Assembly: GCA_963786195.1 (NCBI GenBank)
Contig: CAWAYH010000008.1
Location: 106,898 to 170,897 of the forward strand
Source of the DNA: CAWAYH01 sp963786195
Lineage (GTDB): Bacteria > Acidobacteriota > Vicinamibacteria > Vicinamibacterales > 2-12-FULL-66-21
Direction of reading: 5' to 3'
Length of the DNA: 64,000 nucleotides
In this document: positions 8,215 through 19,764 of the stretch, piece after piece
How the letters are laid out: each line of letters opens with the position of its first letter
Numbering within the stretch: position 1 is the first letter of the stretch
Program-made: the position numbers and the translations under genes
Notes under the pieces: model-generated
Told to the model about the DNA's origin: nothing
Database searches by the model: none
The model's input: only the letters and a program-made list of their open reading frames with translations

Positions 8215-8592
8215 CTAGGGACCTTCTACGATCACGGCGTAGCCGAGCGCTCGGATGACCAACTGCGTCAGCGGTCCCACGATCACGACAGCTCCAACCG
8301 CGAAAGCCAGCACCCGGCCGAAACTCCGTCCTGCCGTCAGTCGTCCGAGAAGGAGCCCGACAAGTGTCCACTCGACAGCAGATAGTAACAGCGCCGTGCC
8401 GGGCGCAAATCCCGGCACCATCCAAATGACCGGCAGCGCCAGGAACGACCATCCCAACATGACGCCGAACGCAGAGTTGGCCACCGTGCCGGCGCCCAGG
8501 CTCGACGCGAGTGGAATGGCGGCACGCGCGGCAAACACCGGACCGAAGGCAACGCCCAACACAACGACAAGACCGCGCAGAATCCCGATCAT
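8215..8592 (-). CDS. Hypothetical integral membrane protein (125 aa)
   Basis: Four hydrophobic segments can be seen: about residues 5-25, 36-60, 66-85 and 95-118, joined by short Gly/Ala/Arg loops. No signature motif is visible and I recognise no family. It lies 86 bp downstream of the beta-propeller gene on the same strand and could share its transcript. The hydrophobic pattern and lack of charged-shadow bias support coding. Confidence 0.6.
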   Translation of the reverse strand: MIGILRGLVVVLGVAFGPVFAARAAIPLASSLGAGTVANSAFGVMLGWSFLALPVIWMVPGFAPGTALLLSAVEWTLVGLLLGRLTAGRSFGRVLAFAVGAVVIVGPLTQLVIRALGYAVIVEGP

Positions 8593-8677
8593 CGGTCCTT
8601 CCAGGATGCCTGATCAGGACGGGTCGTGTCGTGAGGCCGATGTGACAGAGGCTGAAGAAGCCTGTCTGGATGGCGTA

Positions 8678-10057
8678 CTATCGGCCACCCAAACCTCGAA
8701 TCGACAACACGTGCCCCTGCGTCCGGAAGATGAGGGCACCCTCGGAGATGGCCGGCGTCGCCAGGACGCTCTCGCCCATCTCGTTCTCCGCCAGCAGCTC
8801 GTACGTCGGTCCGGCCTTCAGCACGTAGATGTGTCCTTCTTCGCTCGCCTGATACACCTTGCCGTCCGCCGCGATCGGCGAGGACGTGAAGGCAGACGGC
8901 GTGGTGCCGAGCCGCTGCTGCACCTTTCGCTCGCCAGTCTTGGCATCGTAGACGTTCAGCAGGCCGTTGTAGTTGACGATGTAAATCAGGCCGCCGTAGA
9001 TCACGGGCGTGGCCATGTAGCCGCCGCCCCTCGGGTAGCTCCAGGCGATCGCCGCGTTGCTGGTGGCATCTGCCGCCAGCGAGATGTCGCCGGTGGCGGT
9101 CTCGCGAATCGCATACACCGGCGAGCCGGGTCCATGGGCCTGCGTGATGTAGACGAATCCCTCGTGCACGATCGGCGTGGGGACCGGGATGTCGCCCATC
9201 CCCTTCATCTTCCAGATCTCCTTGCCGGTCTTGAAGTCGTACGCACCGATGTGGCGCCATCCGTTGACGATGATCTGCGTCTGATTGCCGACCTGATGGA
9301 TCGTCGGCGTCCCCCAGGTGGGGACGTCCGTCCTCGGCACCCGCCACAGCTCCTTGCCATCGCTTGCGCTGAACGCGGCGAGGAACGAGTCCTTCTGCAC
9401 GTCCGCCAGGATGACGACGACGTTGTCGTGGATGATGGGGGAGCTGCCGGTCTCCCACTGATAGGACGGGTCGGTGAACCACCCGGCATCCAGCACGCCG
9501 AGATCCTTCTTCCAGAGCTGCTTGCCCTTCAGGTCGTACGCATACAGGCCTTCCGATCCGAAGAAGGCGATCAGCCGTTCGCCGTCGGTCGCGAGCGTCG
9601 AGTTCGCATGCGTGGCCTTCATGTGCCGCTTGACCTTCGGCACCGCTTTCAGCACCGACTGCTGCCACGCGACCGCGCCGCTCTTCTTGTCGAGACAGTA
9701 AATGCGCCACTCGTGCTCCGTATCATCGGGCACCGAATCGACGTTGCCGTAGTAGCCCACCTTCAGTCCGGCATCCGTCTTCCCGCTGATGGACGAGGAC
9801 ACGCAGACGAGATCGCCCCACACGATGGGGCTCGAGAGCCCGAGGCCGGGAATCGGCGTCTTCCAGGCGATGTTCTGCTTCTTCGCCACGTCCCAGGTCG
9901 CGGGCAGGCTGAAGCCGTCGGCGATGCCCGCGGCGCGGATGCCGCGGAACTGCGGCCAGTCGATGCCGGGCCGCGGGGCGGTCGCCGCGCCCGGGTTGGA
10001 CGCGGACAGGCCGGCGACGACGGCCAGGAGAACGCTGAATCTGACGCTGACGCGCAT
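8678..10057 (-). CDS. PQQ-type (outer-membrane-assembly-like) beta-propeller protein
   Basis: A 459-residue exported protein. It starts with a signal peptide (RVSVRFSVLLAVVAGLSASNP) followed by WPQFRG, the usual opening of PQQ-like propellers in this phylum. Repeats of the form GxxxWxxxL recur (SGAVAWQQS, GKQLWKKDL, GKELWRVP, GKEIWKMKG), consistent with a seven- or eight-bladed propeller. The ATG at 10057 was chosen over one 9 codons upstream because GAGGTGAT lies 3-4 nt before it. No dehydrogenase residues were identified, so it is more likely a binding or structural propeller than an enzyme. It is divergent from glnS. Confidence 0.85.
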   Translation of the reverse strand: MRVSVRFSVLLAVVAGLSASNPGAATAPRPGIDWPQFRGIRAAGIADGFSLPATWDVAKKQNIAWKTPIPGLGLSSPIVWGDLVCVSSSISGKTDAGLKVGYYGNVDSVPDDTEHEWRIYCLDKKSGAVAWQQSVLKAVPKVKRHMKATHANSTLATDGERLIAFFGSEGLYAYDLKGKQLWKKDLGVLDAGWFTDPSYQWETGSSPIIHDNVVVILADVQKDSFLAAFSASDGKELWRVPRTDVPTWGTPTIHQVGNQTQIIVNGWRHIGAYDFKTGKEIWKMKGMGDIPVPTPIVHEGFVYITQAHGPGSPVYAIRETATGDISLAADATSNAAIAWSYPRGGGYMATPVIYGGLIYIVNYNGLLNVYDAKTGERKVQQRLGTTPSAFTSSPIAADGKVYQASEEGHIYVLKAGPTYELLAENEMGESVLATPAISEGALIFRTQGHVLSIRGLGGR

Positions 10058-10216
10058 GGGATCACCTCGCACTCGTCCTGACACTGTAACCCACGGGATT
10101 GACGGCGACCTCTCCGAGTAGTCCGGGGCAGCACGCGCGGGTGTCCGGCGGACTGAACTCGCCGAGCACCTTCAGCTTCCGAGTCGGCTTCGTTACCTGA
10201 TCGGTGCGCGGTGAAT

Positions 10217-10246
10217 CCGAGCCCCCGAGCTCCCGAGCCCCGAGCA
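10217..10246. repeat. CCCGAGC-type short tandem words
   Basis: Four CCGAGC words spaced 8, 8 and 7 bp apart, immediately upstream of the glnS -10 element. They belong to the same class as the 7-bp-period repeats elsewhere in the window. Confidence 0.45.
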
Positions 10247-10248
10247 AC

Positions 10249-10254
10249 TATAAT
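10249..10254 (+). promoter_or_regulatory. -10 element of the glnS promoter
   Basis: A consensus TATAAT ends 14 bp before the ATG at 10269. Transcription would begin about 8 nt before the start codon, leaving almost no leader. No good -35 is visible because the CCCGAGC repeats occupy that position. Confidence 0.5.
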
Positions 10255-10268
10255 GAGCGTTTCAGGCC

Positions 10269-11971
10269 ATGGACGAACGCACGACAGAGACGGTTCGCGA
10301 CGATACGCCAGCCGTTGACTTCATTCGCACGATCGTCGGTGACGACGTGGCCGCCGGAAAGCACGGTGGCCGCGTCGCCACGCGTTTCCCGCCCGAGCCC
10401 AACGGCTACCTCCACATCGGACACGCGAAATCGATCTGCCTGAACTTCGGCGTCGCCGGGCAGTTCGGCGGCACCTGCAACCTCCGGTTCGACGACACCA
10501 ACCCGACCAAGGAGGATGTCGAGTACGTCGACTCCATCCAGGATGACGTCCGCTGGCTCGGGTTCCAGTGGCACGACCGGCCTGTACTACGCGTCGGACT
10601 ACTTCGAGCAGCTGTACGGCTACGCCGTCCACCTGATCAACGAGGGACTGGCATACGTCGACAGCCTGACTGCGGACCAGACTCGCGAGTATCGCGGCAC
10701 GCTCACCCAGCCAGGGAAAGAGAGTCCCGATCGGAACCGTCCGGTTGCCGAGAACCTCGACCTGTTCGCGCGCATGCGGGCGGGGGAGTTCCCGGACGGC
10801 GCGCTCGTGCTGCGCGCGAAGATCGACATGACGTCCCCGAATCTCAACATGCGCGATCCCGTCCTGTACCGGATCCGGCGCGCGCACCATCACCGGACGG
10901 GTGACGCCTGGTGCATCTACCCGATGTACGACTTCGCGCACCCGCCGTCCGACGCGATCGAGCACATCACCCATTCGCTGTGCACGCTCGAGTTCGAGGA
11001 CCATCGGCCGCTCTACGACTGGCTGATCGACAACCTGCCGGTGCCGGCGAAGCCGCGGCAGATCGAGTTCGCGCGCCTGAACCTGACTTACACCCTGATG
11101 AGCAAGCGGAAGCTGCTCGAGCTGGTCGAGGAAGGCCGCGTCACGGGCTGGGACGACCCGCGGATGCCGACGATCGTCGGCATGCGCCGCCGCGGCTTCA
11201 CGCCCGAAGCGATCCGCACGTTCTGCGACCGCATCGGCGTCGCGAAGCGCGAGAACATCGTCGACGTCGCGCTGCTGGAGCACGCGGTGCGCGAGGATCT
11301 CAACCGGCGCGCGCCGCGCGTCATGGGCGTGCTCAGGCCGCTCCGCGTCGTCATCGAGAACTACCCCGAGGGTCAGACCGAAGAGTTCGACGTCGTCAAC
11401 AACCCGGAGGACGACGCGGCGGGTTCGCGCAAGGTGCCGTTCTCGAAAGTGATTTACATCGAGCAGGATGATTTCCGCGAGGATCCGCCGAAGAAGTACT
11501 TCCGCCTCGCGCCCGGCCGGGAAGTGCGGCTGCGGGGCGCGTACTTCGTGACGTGTACCGGAGTGGTCAAGGATCCTTCAACGGGCGCCATCACGGAGCT
11601 GCGGTGCACGTACGACCCGGCCACGCGCGGCGGCGACGCGCCCGACGGCCGCAAGGTCAAGTCCACGCTCCACTGGGTCTCCGCGTCGCACGCGCTGAGC
11701 GTCGAGGTGCGTCTCTACGATCGCCTCTTCAACAGCGAGAATCCTGGAGGGACCGGCGACTACCGCGCGGATCTCAATCCCCGATCGCTCGAGGTCATCG
11801 CGGACGCCAAAGTCGAACCAAGCGTCGCGGGCGCGCTTCCCGGAACACGCTATCAGTTCGAGCGTCTTGGATATTTCTGCGTCGATCCGGACTCGACCGG
11901 TGGCCGATCTCGTGTTCAATCGAACGGTCACGCTGAAAGACACCTGGGCCAGGATCGAGCATCGCGGCTGA
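10269..11971 (+). CDS. glnS: Glutaminyl-tRNA synthetase (frameshifted sequence)
   Basis: Class I aminoacyl-tRNA synthetase that charges tRNA-Gln. The N-terminal piece has RFPPEPNGYLHIGHAKS (HIGH motif) and FDDTNPTKE. The central piece has LTYTLMSKRKL (KMSKS equivalent) and WDDPRMPTIVGMRRRG. The anticodon-binding beta-barrels and the typical end (LVFNRTVTLKDTWARIE) follow. Two frame changes are needed, at about 10,578 and about 11,900; the second restores the canonical C-terminus and a TGA at 11969. Total length of about 565 residues is normal. I read the shifts as sequencing indels because the gene is essential. Confidence 0.92.
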
Positions 11972-12255
11972 CGCGAGCCCCTGCCGGCACCTCCGACAGT
12001 GTTGCGACCAAGGCCTCGGGGCTTCCGGGGTGGTCCCAATTCCGTCGCTCCGATTACAGAATGCGGCCCGGACTCGAGTGTGATCTCCAGACTGCACGCA
12101 GGATAGGAGAGCGTCGGGAGGCAACCTGAGCTAAACCAACCGGTTGCGGCCCTTCAGGTGACCTGCGCCCAACGAGCCGGACGGGTTGCGCCGGCACCGT
12201 TCTCGCAAAGTGCGCTGGCGACGATCGCCGTGACCTCCGACTGCGATCTGGGCCG

Positions 12256-13368
12256 ATGACGTCGAAACCGCTTCTGCTCGGTTTTCTCCTCGTGCTGGCC
12301 GCGGGCCTTCCTGCAGCGGCGTCACCCACGATGATCCGTCTCGGTTACCCTGGTTGCTCGCCATGTCACGTTTCTGCGCAGGGCGGCGGCCTCCTGACCG
12401 ACTACGGGAAGGGGATCGATGTTGCGCAGAGCCTTGTCGCCCGCGAGTACCAGCCGCCCCCTGACTCCCAGAACCGCCGGTGGCGCCAGGATTTCCGCGT
12501 GCTGTTCAGCGCACATCGAACGACCGTCTTTGCATCCCCGGAGACCGTTTCGCTTTCGTCAGGTGTGCAGCTCTGGTATCGGGCGGCGGGCCGGCTGACC
12601 GCGCATCAGACCGTCAGTTCAATTATTGCCGTCAATGTCCGGCCCGAGTTCCCTTCGACTGGACGCGCGGATTCGAGAGTGACTGTGACGAAGGCGCTGT
12701 GGCAGTACCAGCTGGCGGACGGCATGGAGTTGGCCGTCGGGCGTGACGTGCTTCCGAGCGGCCTGCAGAACGCGGACCACGAGGGACAACTCCGCCGCGT
12801 TCTCGAGACGGGCTCGAGTGGGTTTCCTACACAGGCGAAGCTGTTCGTGTGGACAAAGCGACTGCAGTTGACGCCGTACGTCTTCGGGCCGTCTGGAGTG
12901 GAAGACGGGGAGTTCCGGCAGTACGGCGGCGGGGCACTTGGTGGATTGGTCGCATTGCGGCAGCATGCTGTCGTCGGGCTGTCGGTGCGGGGGTCGCGCT
13001 CGCCTACCCAAGGCCTCCTCAGGTACGGAGCCTACGCCCGCCTGGGATTTGGCAAGTGGGGCGTCTTAACCGAACATGAACACCTCGGCCGATCCCCGCG
13101 CGTTCCGGATAGCGTTTTCGTCCGAGGCTCCACGGGTCTGCTACAAGTCTTCTTTGCCTCGCCCGAGTGGCTTGTCACGTCTTTGAACGTCGAGTACGTG
13201 CCCGCCGGCTCACCCGGCACGTACACGTACCGGGTCTCGCCGTCAGCCCAGATCCGCATATCAGAGAATTTCACGTTATTGATCGGCGAATGGGATCGCT
13301 TCGCTGAACCGACGCCAATTCACTCCCGTTCCTTTGCCGTGCAACTCTTTCTGAAGACCGTGCAGTAG
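12256..13368 (+). CDS. Exported protein with a single CxxCH haem motif and a beta-barrel-like body
   Basis: 370 residues. A signal peptide (cleavage near PAAA-S23) is followed by a c-type haem motif, CSPCH (C34-H38), in the context MIRLGYPGCSPCHVSAQGG. The remaining ~320 residues alternate polar and aromatic residues (WRQDFRVLFSA, GVQLWYRAAG, LTAHQTVSSIIAVNV, FAVQLFLK at the end), like outer-membrane beta-strands. I infer an outer-membrane or periplasm-facing barrel carrying one haem at its N-terminus, possibly for electron transfer. Neither barrel nor haem loading is proven. It is followed closely by a YceI gene on the same strand. Confidence 0.7.
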   Translation: MTSKPLLLGFLLVLAAGLPAAASPTMIRLGYPGCSPCHVSAQGGGLLTDYGKGIDVAQSLVAREYQPPPDSQNRRWRQDFRVLFSAHRTTVFASPETVSLSSGVQLWYRAAGRLTAHQTVSSIIAVNVRPEFPSTGRADSRVTVTKALWQYQLADGMELAVGRDVLPSGLQNADHEGQLRRVLETGSSGFPTQAKLFVWTKRLQLTPYVFGPSGVEDGEFRQYGGGALGGLVALRQHAVVGLSVRGSRSPTQGLLRYGAYARLGFGKWGVLTEHEHLGRSPRVPDSVFVRGSTGLLQVFFASPEWLVTSLNVEYVPAGSPGTYTYRVSPSAQIRISENFTLLIGEWDRFAEPTPIHSRSFAVQLFLKTVQ

Positions 13369-13440
13369 CTCAAGAATTGCGACGCCTCGTCAGGAACGGG
13401 GTTCCTCATCGCCGCGAACCACTTGCTGGAGACTGAAGGC

Positions 13441-14078
13441 ATGACGACTCATAATCCGACGACACAGACTGCGGTCGCCCTGCTCTGCGTTGTGCTGTCG
13501 CTTGGTTGGCTTCACGCAGCTGAGCGTCATCGCGTTCAGAAGGCCACGGTCACCATCACCTGCCCGCTCACCGTCGGCGGCAGCTTCGAGGCGAGGACGA
13601 CCGCGCTCACGGGTGAGTTGGCGCTGCTTCCGGAGACCACCGATGGCGTGCGCGGGACGCTTTCTGTCGATCTCCGGTTGCTCGAAACCGGGATTGGGCT
13701 TCGCGATCGGCATCTCCGCCAGAACTACCTCGAAGTCGACAAGCGTCCGGAGTTCTCGGTCGCCACGTTGCAACAGATTCGGATAGCGAATTGGGACGGC
13801 ACCAGCAGCTTTCGCGGAATCTTGACATTGCACGGTCAGCAGCAGGAGATCGCGGGCACGGCTACCGTCAAGCGGGAGCGCGGAGCCTTTCAAGTCGAGG
13901 CTGTGTTCCCTCTGCGCATCTCGGACTTCCAGATAGCGGAACCCACCTATCTTGGGGTGGGGGTGTCGGACAACATCGAGGTTCGCGTCAGGATGTCGGC
14001 GGTACCGATGGGATCCTCGTCCTTGAACCGCGGGCAATACGAGCGCAGCCGGCCCGATCCTGTCCCACTCCGAGTTGT

Positions 14079-14085
<7 letters not shown>
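13441..14085 (+). CDS. YceI family protein
   Basis: A 214-residue exported lipocalin-like protein. The signal peptide (TAVALLCVVLSLGWLHAAE) precedes a YceI core: VTITCPLTVGGSFEARTTALTGEL, then LETGIGLRDRHLRQNYLEVDKRPEFSVAT with the conserved DRHLR-NYLEVDKYP-type motif, and FRGILTLHG. The family binds isoprenoid or quinone-like lipids in the periplasm. The ATG at 13441 is used; an in-frame start six codons upstream is less likely. Its stop overlaps the stop of permease 2 tail to tail. It may form a transcript with the haem-motif protein 72 bp upstream. Confidence 0.88.
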
Positions 14086-16551
<2,466 letters not shown>

Positions 16552-16602
16552 AGGAGGTCAATACGGCGGCCGCGGTGGTGGTGTTCGGTCAGGGCAGCTC
16601 TC

Positions 16603-16695
16603 GGCTCTGGCTCTGGGCTCTCGAAAGGCAGGCTCTGGCTTCAGGCTCAGGCTCCGCGCTCTGAAGAGCCAAGCCCAGAGCCCAGAACCAGAGCC
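16603..16695. repeat. Large imperfect inverted repeat made of CTCTGG words
   Basis: 19-bp arms at 16603-16621 and 16677-16695 differ at one position and enclose a 55-bp loop. Each arm repeats GCTCTGG (or AGAGCCC) about every 6-7 bp. It lies between the divergent permease 2 and padR promoters. Confidence 0.6.
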
Positions 16696-16713
16696 ACCTT
16701 TCCAACCATCCTT

Positions 16714-16763
16714 CTGTTGACATCCAACAGAGGAAACATTACGGTCCTGTTGATACCCAACAG
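16714..16763. promoter_or_regulatory. Twin palindromic operators with core promoter for padR/permease 3/permease 4
   Basis: Two 17-bp palindromes of the form CTGTTG-N5-CAACAG lie at 16714-16730 and 16747-16763, with centres 33 bp apart (about three helical turns). The first contains a consensus -35 TTGACA (16717-16722). A 17-bp spacer leads to the weak -10 TACGGT (16740-16745). The second runs into the AGGAGGGA ribosome site of padR. This is the geometry of a repressor site bracketing its promoter. Confidence 0.75.
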
Positions 16764-16770
16764 GAGGGAC

Positions 16771-17115
16771 GTGACCCAGCCCAAGTCCGACGTCTTGCAG
16801 GGCACGCTGGATCTGATGGTCCTCAAGACGCTCGACTCGCTCGGGAGCATGCACGGCTACGGCATCGCCCAGCGGATCCAGCAGGTGTCGAGCCAGCTGC
16901 TCCAGCTCAACCAGGGCACGCTGTATCCAGCCCTGCTACGGCTGGAGCAGAAGGGCTGGATCTCCGCGAAATGGGGCACCTCTGACAACAACCGCCGCGC
17001 CAAGTTCTACAGCCTGACCCGATCCGGGCGAAAGCAGCTGACGCGCGAGGCTCAGGACTGGCACCGCATGGTGGAGGTCATGGCCCGTCTCCTCGGCAGC
17101 GAAGGGGCGTCATGA
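16771..17115 (+). CDS. PadR family transcriptional regulator
   Basis: 114 residues starting at GTG 16771, fixed by an excellent AGGAGGGA site 3 nt upstream. The PadR core shows SDVLQGTLDLMVLKTL, LNQGTLYPALLRLEQKGWIS and DNNRRAKFYSLTRSGRKQL, the subtype linked to ADOP permeases. It overlaps permease 3 by ATGA, which implies translational coupling. The twin palindromes just upstream are its probable binding sites. Confidence 0.93.
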   Translation: MTQPKSDVLQGTLDLMVLKTLDSLGSMHGYGIAQRIQQVSSQLLQLNQGTLYPALLRLEQKGWISAKWGTSDNNRRAKFYSLTRSGRKQLTREAQDWHRMVEVMARLLGSEGAS

Positions 17116-19761
17116 GCGCGTTCCGTGAGTTCGCGTCGCGCGTCTCCGGGTTCGTGCTGAGGCGCGGCCGCACCCGCGACCTGGACGACGAGCTGCGGTT
17201 TCACCTGGAGATGACGGAAGACACGTTGAGGAGGCAGGGAATGGACCCTGAAACGGCACGACAGGAAGCGCGCCGCCGGCTCGGCGGCGTCAGCCAGGTC
17301 GCCGAAGCCTACGGCGATCAGACGACGCTGCCACGGCTGGAGTCGTTGCTGCAGGACGCTCGCTACGGCGTCCGCATGCTGGCGGCATCGCCGGGCTTTA
17401 CCGTCGCGGCGCTGCTGACGCTCGCGCTCGGCATCGGCGCCAACACCGCTATCTTCAGCATCGTCAACCCGGTGCTGCTTCGGCCGCTGCCCTATGCCGA
17501 TCCCGATCGGCTGGTGGTGGTAGGCGACCGCGGATCCGATGGAAACGCCGAACAACATCGGCTACACCACCTTCCACGACATCCGCGAAGCCAGCCGCAG
17601 CTTCGACAGCTGGCCGTGATCCGATCCTGGTCTCCGACGCTGTTCATGGGTGGCGAGGCCGAGCGGCTGCCGGCCATGCGCGTCAGCTAGGAACTTCTTT
17701 TCCATGCTCGGCGTCCGCATGCAGCTCGGGCGCGATTTCGAGCCGGCCGAGGACCGCCCCGATCGAAGACGCGTTGTGATCCTGAGCGACGGCCTGTGGC
17801 GCCGCCGCTTCAACGCCGATCCGGCCGTCGTCGGCCGCGCGATCAAGATGAACGATGTCGACTATCAGGTCGTTGGCGTCATGCCGCCTGACTTCGAGCC
17901 GCTGATATCGGCGCGTTACTATCAGCCGGCGCAGATCTGGGCGCCGGTCGGCTACGAGATCTCGCAGCGGGACGCGTGCCGGAGCTGTCAGCATCTGAAA
18001 GCCATCGGCCGCATCCGCGCCGACGTCACCCGCGAACAGGCGATCGCCGATCTCAACGGCATCCGCCGCCGGCTGGCGAGCGCGTATCCCACCGACTATC
18101 CGACCGCTGACATGACCGCGGTTCCGCTCGCCGACGCGATTGCGGGCCCGGTTCGGACGCCGCTGATCGTCCTGCTCGGCGCCGTCGGATTCGTCATGCT
18201 GATTGCCTGCGCAAACGTCGCGAACCTGCTCCTGTCGCGCGCGATGAGCCGGTCGCGCGAGATCGCGCTGCGCGCCGCGCTCGGCGCAGGCCGGGCGCGC
18301 CTGGTCCGGCAGCTGCTGACGGAGAGCCTGCTCCTCGGGCTCGCCGGCGGCCTCCTGGGGCTTGCGCTCGCCGCCGCGGTCGTCCGCAGCGTCGCGTCGA
18401 TCGCGCCGGTCACCGTTCCGCGCCTGAACAACGTCGGGATCGACGGGTCGGTGCTCGCGTTTGCGCTGGGTCTCTCAATCGTCACCGGCTTCGCGTTCGG
18501 TCTCGTGCCCGCCCTGCGCGGTTCCTCGTTCCGTCTGCGCGAGGCGCTGGCGTCCGACCCGCGCACGGGGACCGGCACGGGCTCGACCCGCATCCGCCAG
18601 TTGCTCGTCGTCGGCGATCTGGCGCTGGCGCTCGTCCTGCTGACCGGCGCGGGGCTGATGCTGCGCAGCGTCCAGGGGTTGATGGATGCCGATCCGGGCT
18701 TCAAGGCTGAAGGCGTGCTGACCGCACAGTTCTCGCTCGTCGGAAGCGCGTACGCCGAAGATCCCGCGGTCCTGGCGTTCCAGAATCGCGTGCTGGAGCA
18801 AGCGAGAGCACTTCCGGGTGTCACGGCCGCGGCGCTGGCCGGCCAGGTGCCGATGGGGAACAACTACGACACCTGGGGCTTTCACATCGAAGGACTGACG
18901 CATGCCAACCCGGCGGAGGATGCAGACGTTCAGCGCTACTCGATCACGCCCGACTACTTCCAGACCATGCAGATTCCGTTGCGCCGCGGCCGCCTGATTG
19001 CGGAATCCGACGCGACGGGAGCGTTGCCGGTGATGGTGGTGTCGGAGTCGGCCGCGAAGCTGTGGGGCGGCGCCGATGCGATTGGCCGCCGCGTTCGCAT
19101 CGGCGGACCGACGTCTCCACTCCGCACGGTGGTCGGCGTCGTCGGCGACGTCCGCCACACGAATCTCGACGAGCGCGAATCGACCGGGATGTACATTCCA
19201 CAGTCGCAGATCACCGACTCGTTCCTCGTGCTCGTGGTGAGGACCTCTGTTCGAGAGCCGGAGCGGCTGCTTCCGGAGATTCGGGGAATCCTCAGAGGTC
19301 TCGATCCTTCAGTGCCGGTCTACAACGTAGCCAGACTCGACGATTTGCTGGCCGGGTCGTTCGCCGACCGTCAGTTCGTCATGCGGCTGCTCGGCGGGTT
19401 CTCGCTGTTGGCCCTGCTGCTCGCCGCGGTGGGTCTGTACGGCGTCGTGTCCTACACGGTCGCGCAGCGCACGCGAGAAGTCGGCGTGCGGGTGGCGCTC
19501 GGCGCGCGTCCGGCCGATGTGCTGCGGCTCATCGTGCTTCGCGGGTTCGGGACCGTGGCGGTCGGGCTCGCGGCCGGCGTCGCGGCGGCATTCGCGCTCA
19601 CACGGTTCCTCGACACGCTGCTCTTCGGCGTGCGCGCCTCGGACCCTGCCGCCCTCCTCACCGCGGTCGTCACGCTCGCGCTGGTGGCGGTCCTGGCGCA
19701 CTGGATTCCCGCGAGGCGGGCGCTCCGGATCGATCCCGTCATCGCCCTCAGATCGGACTGA
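17112..19761 (+). CDS. ADOP-family permease 3 (frameshifted near residue 145-195)
   Basis: MacB/FtsX-type inner-membrane permease of about 880 residues. The N-terminal region (DLDDELRFHLEMTEDTLRRQGMD) and first helix (LALGIGANTAIFSIVNPVL) are in the first frame. After about 17,545 the frame changes, appears to return by about 17,625, and changes again near 17,690. The remainder (17,690-19,761) is open with both FtsX cores (SRSREIALRAALGAGRARL; QRTREVGVRVALGARPADV). It is translationally coupled to PadR and followed 3 bp later by permease 4, so the three genes form one operon. Confidence 0.88.
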
Positions 19762-19764
19762 TCC

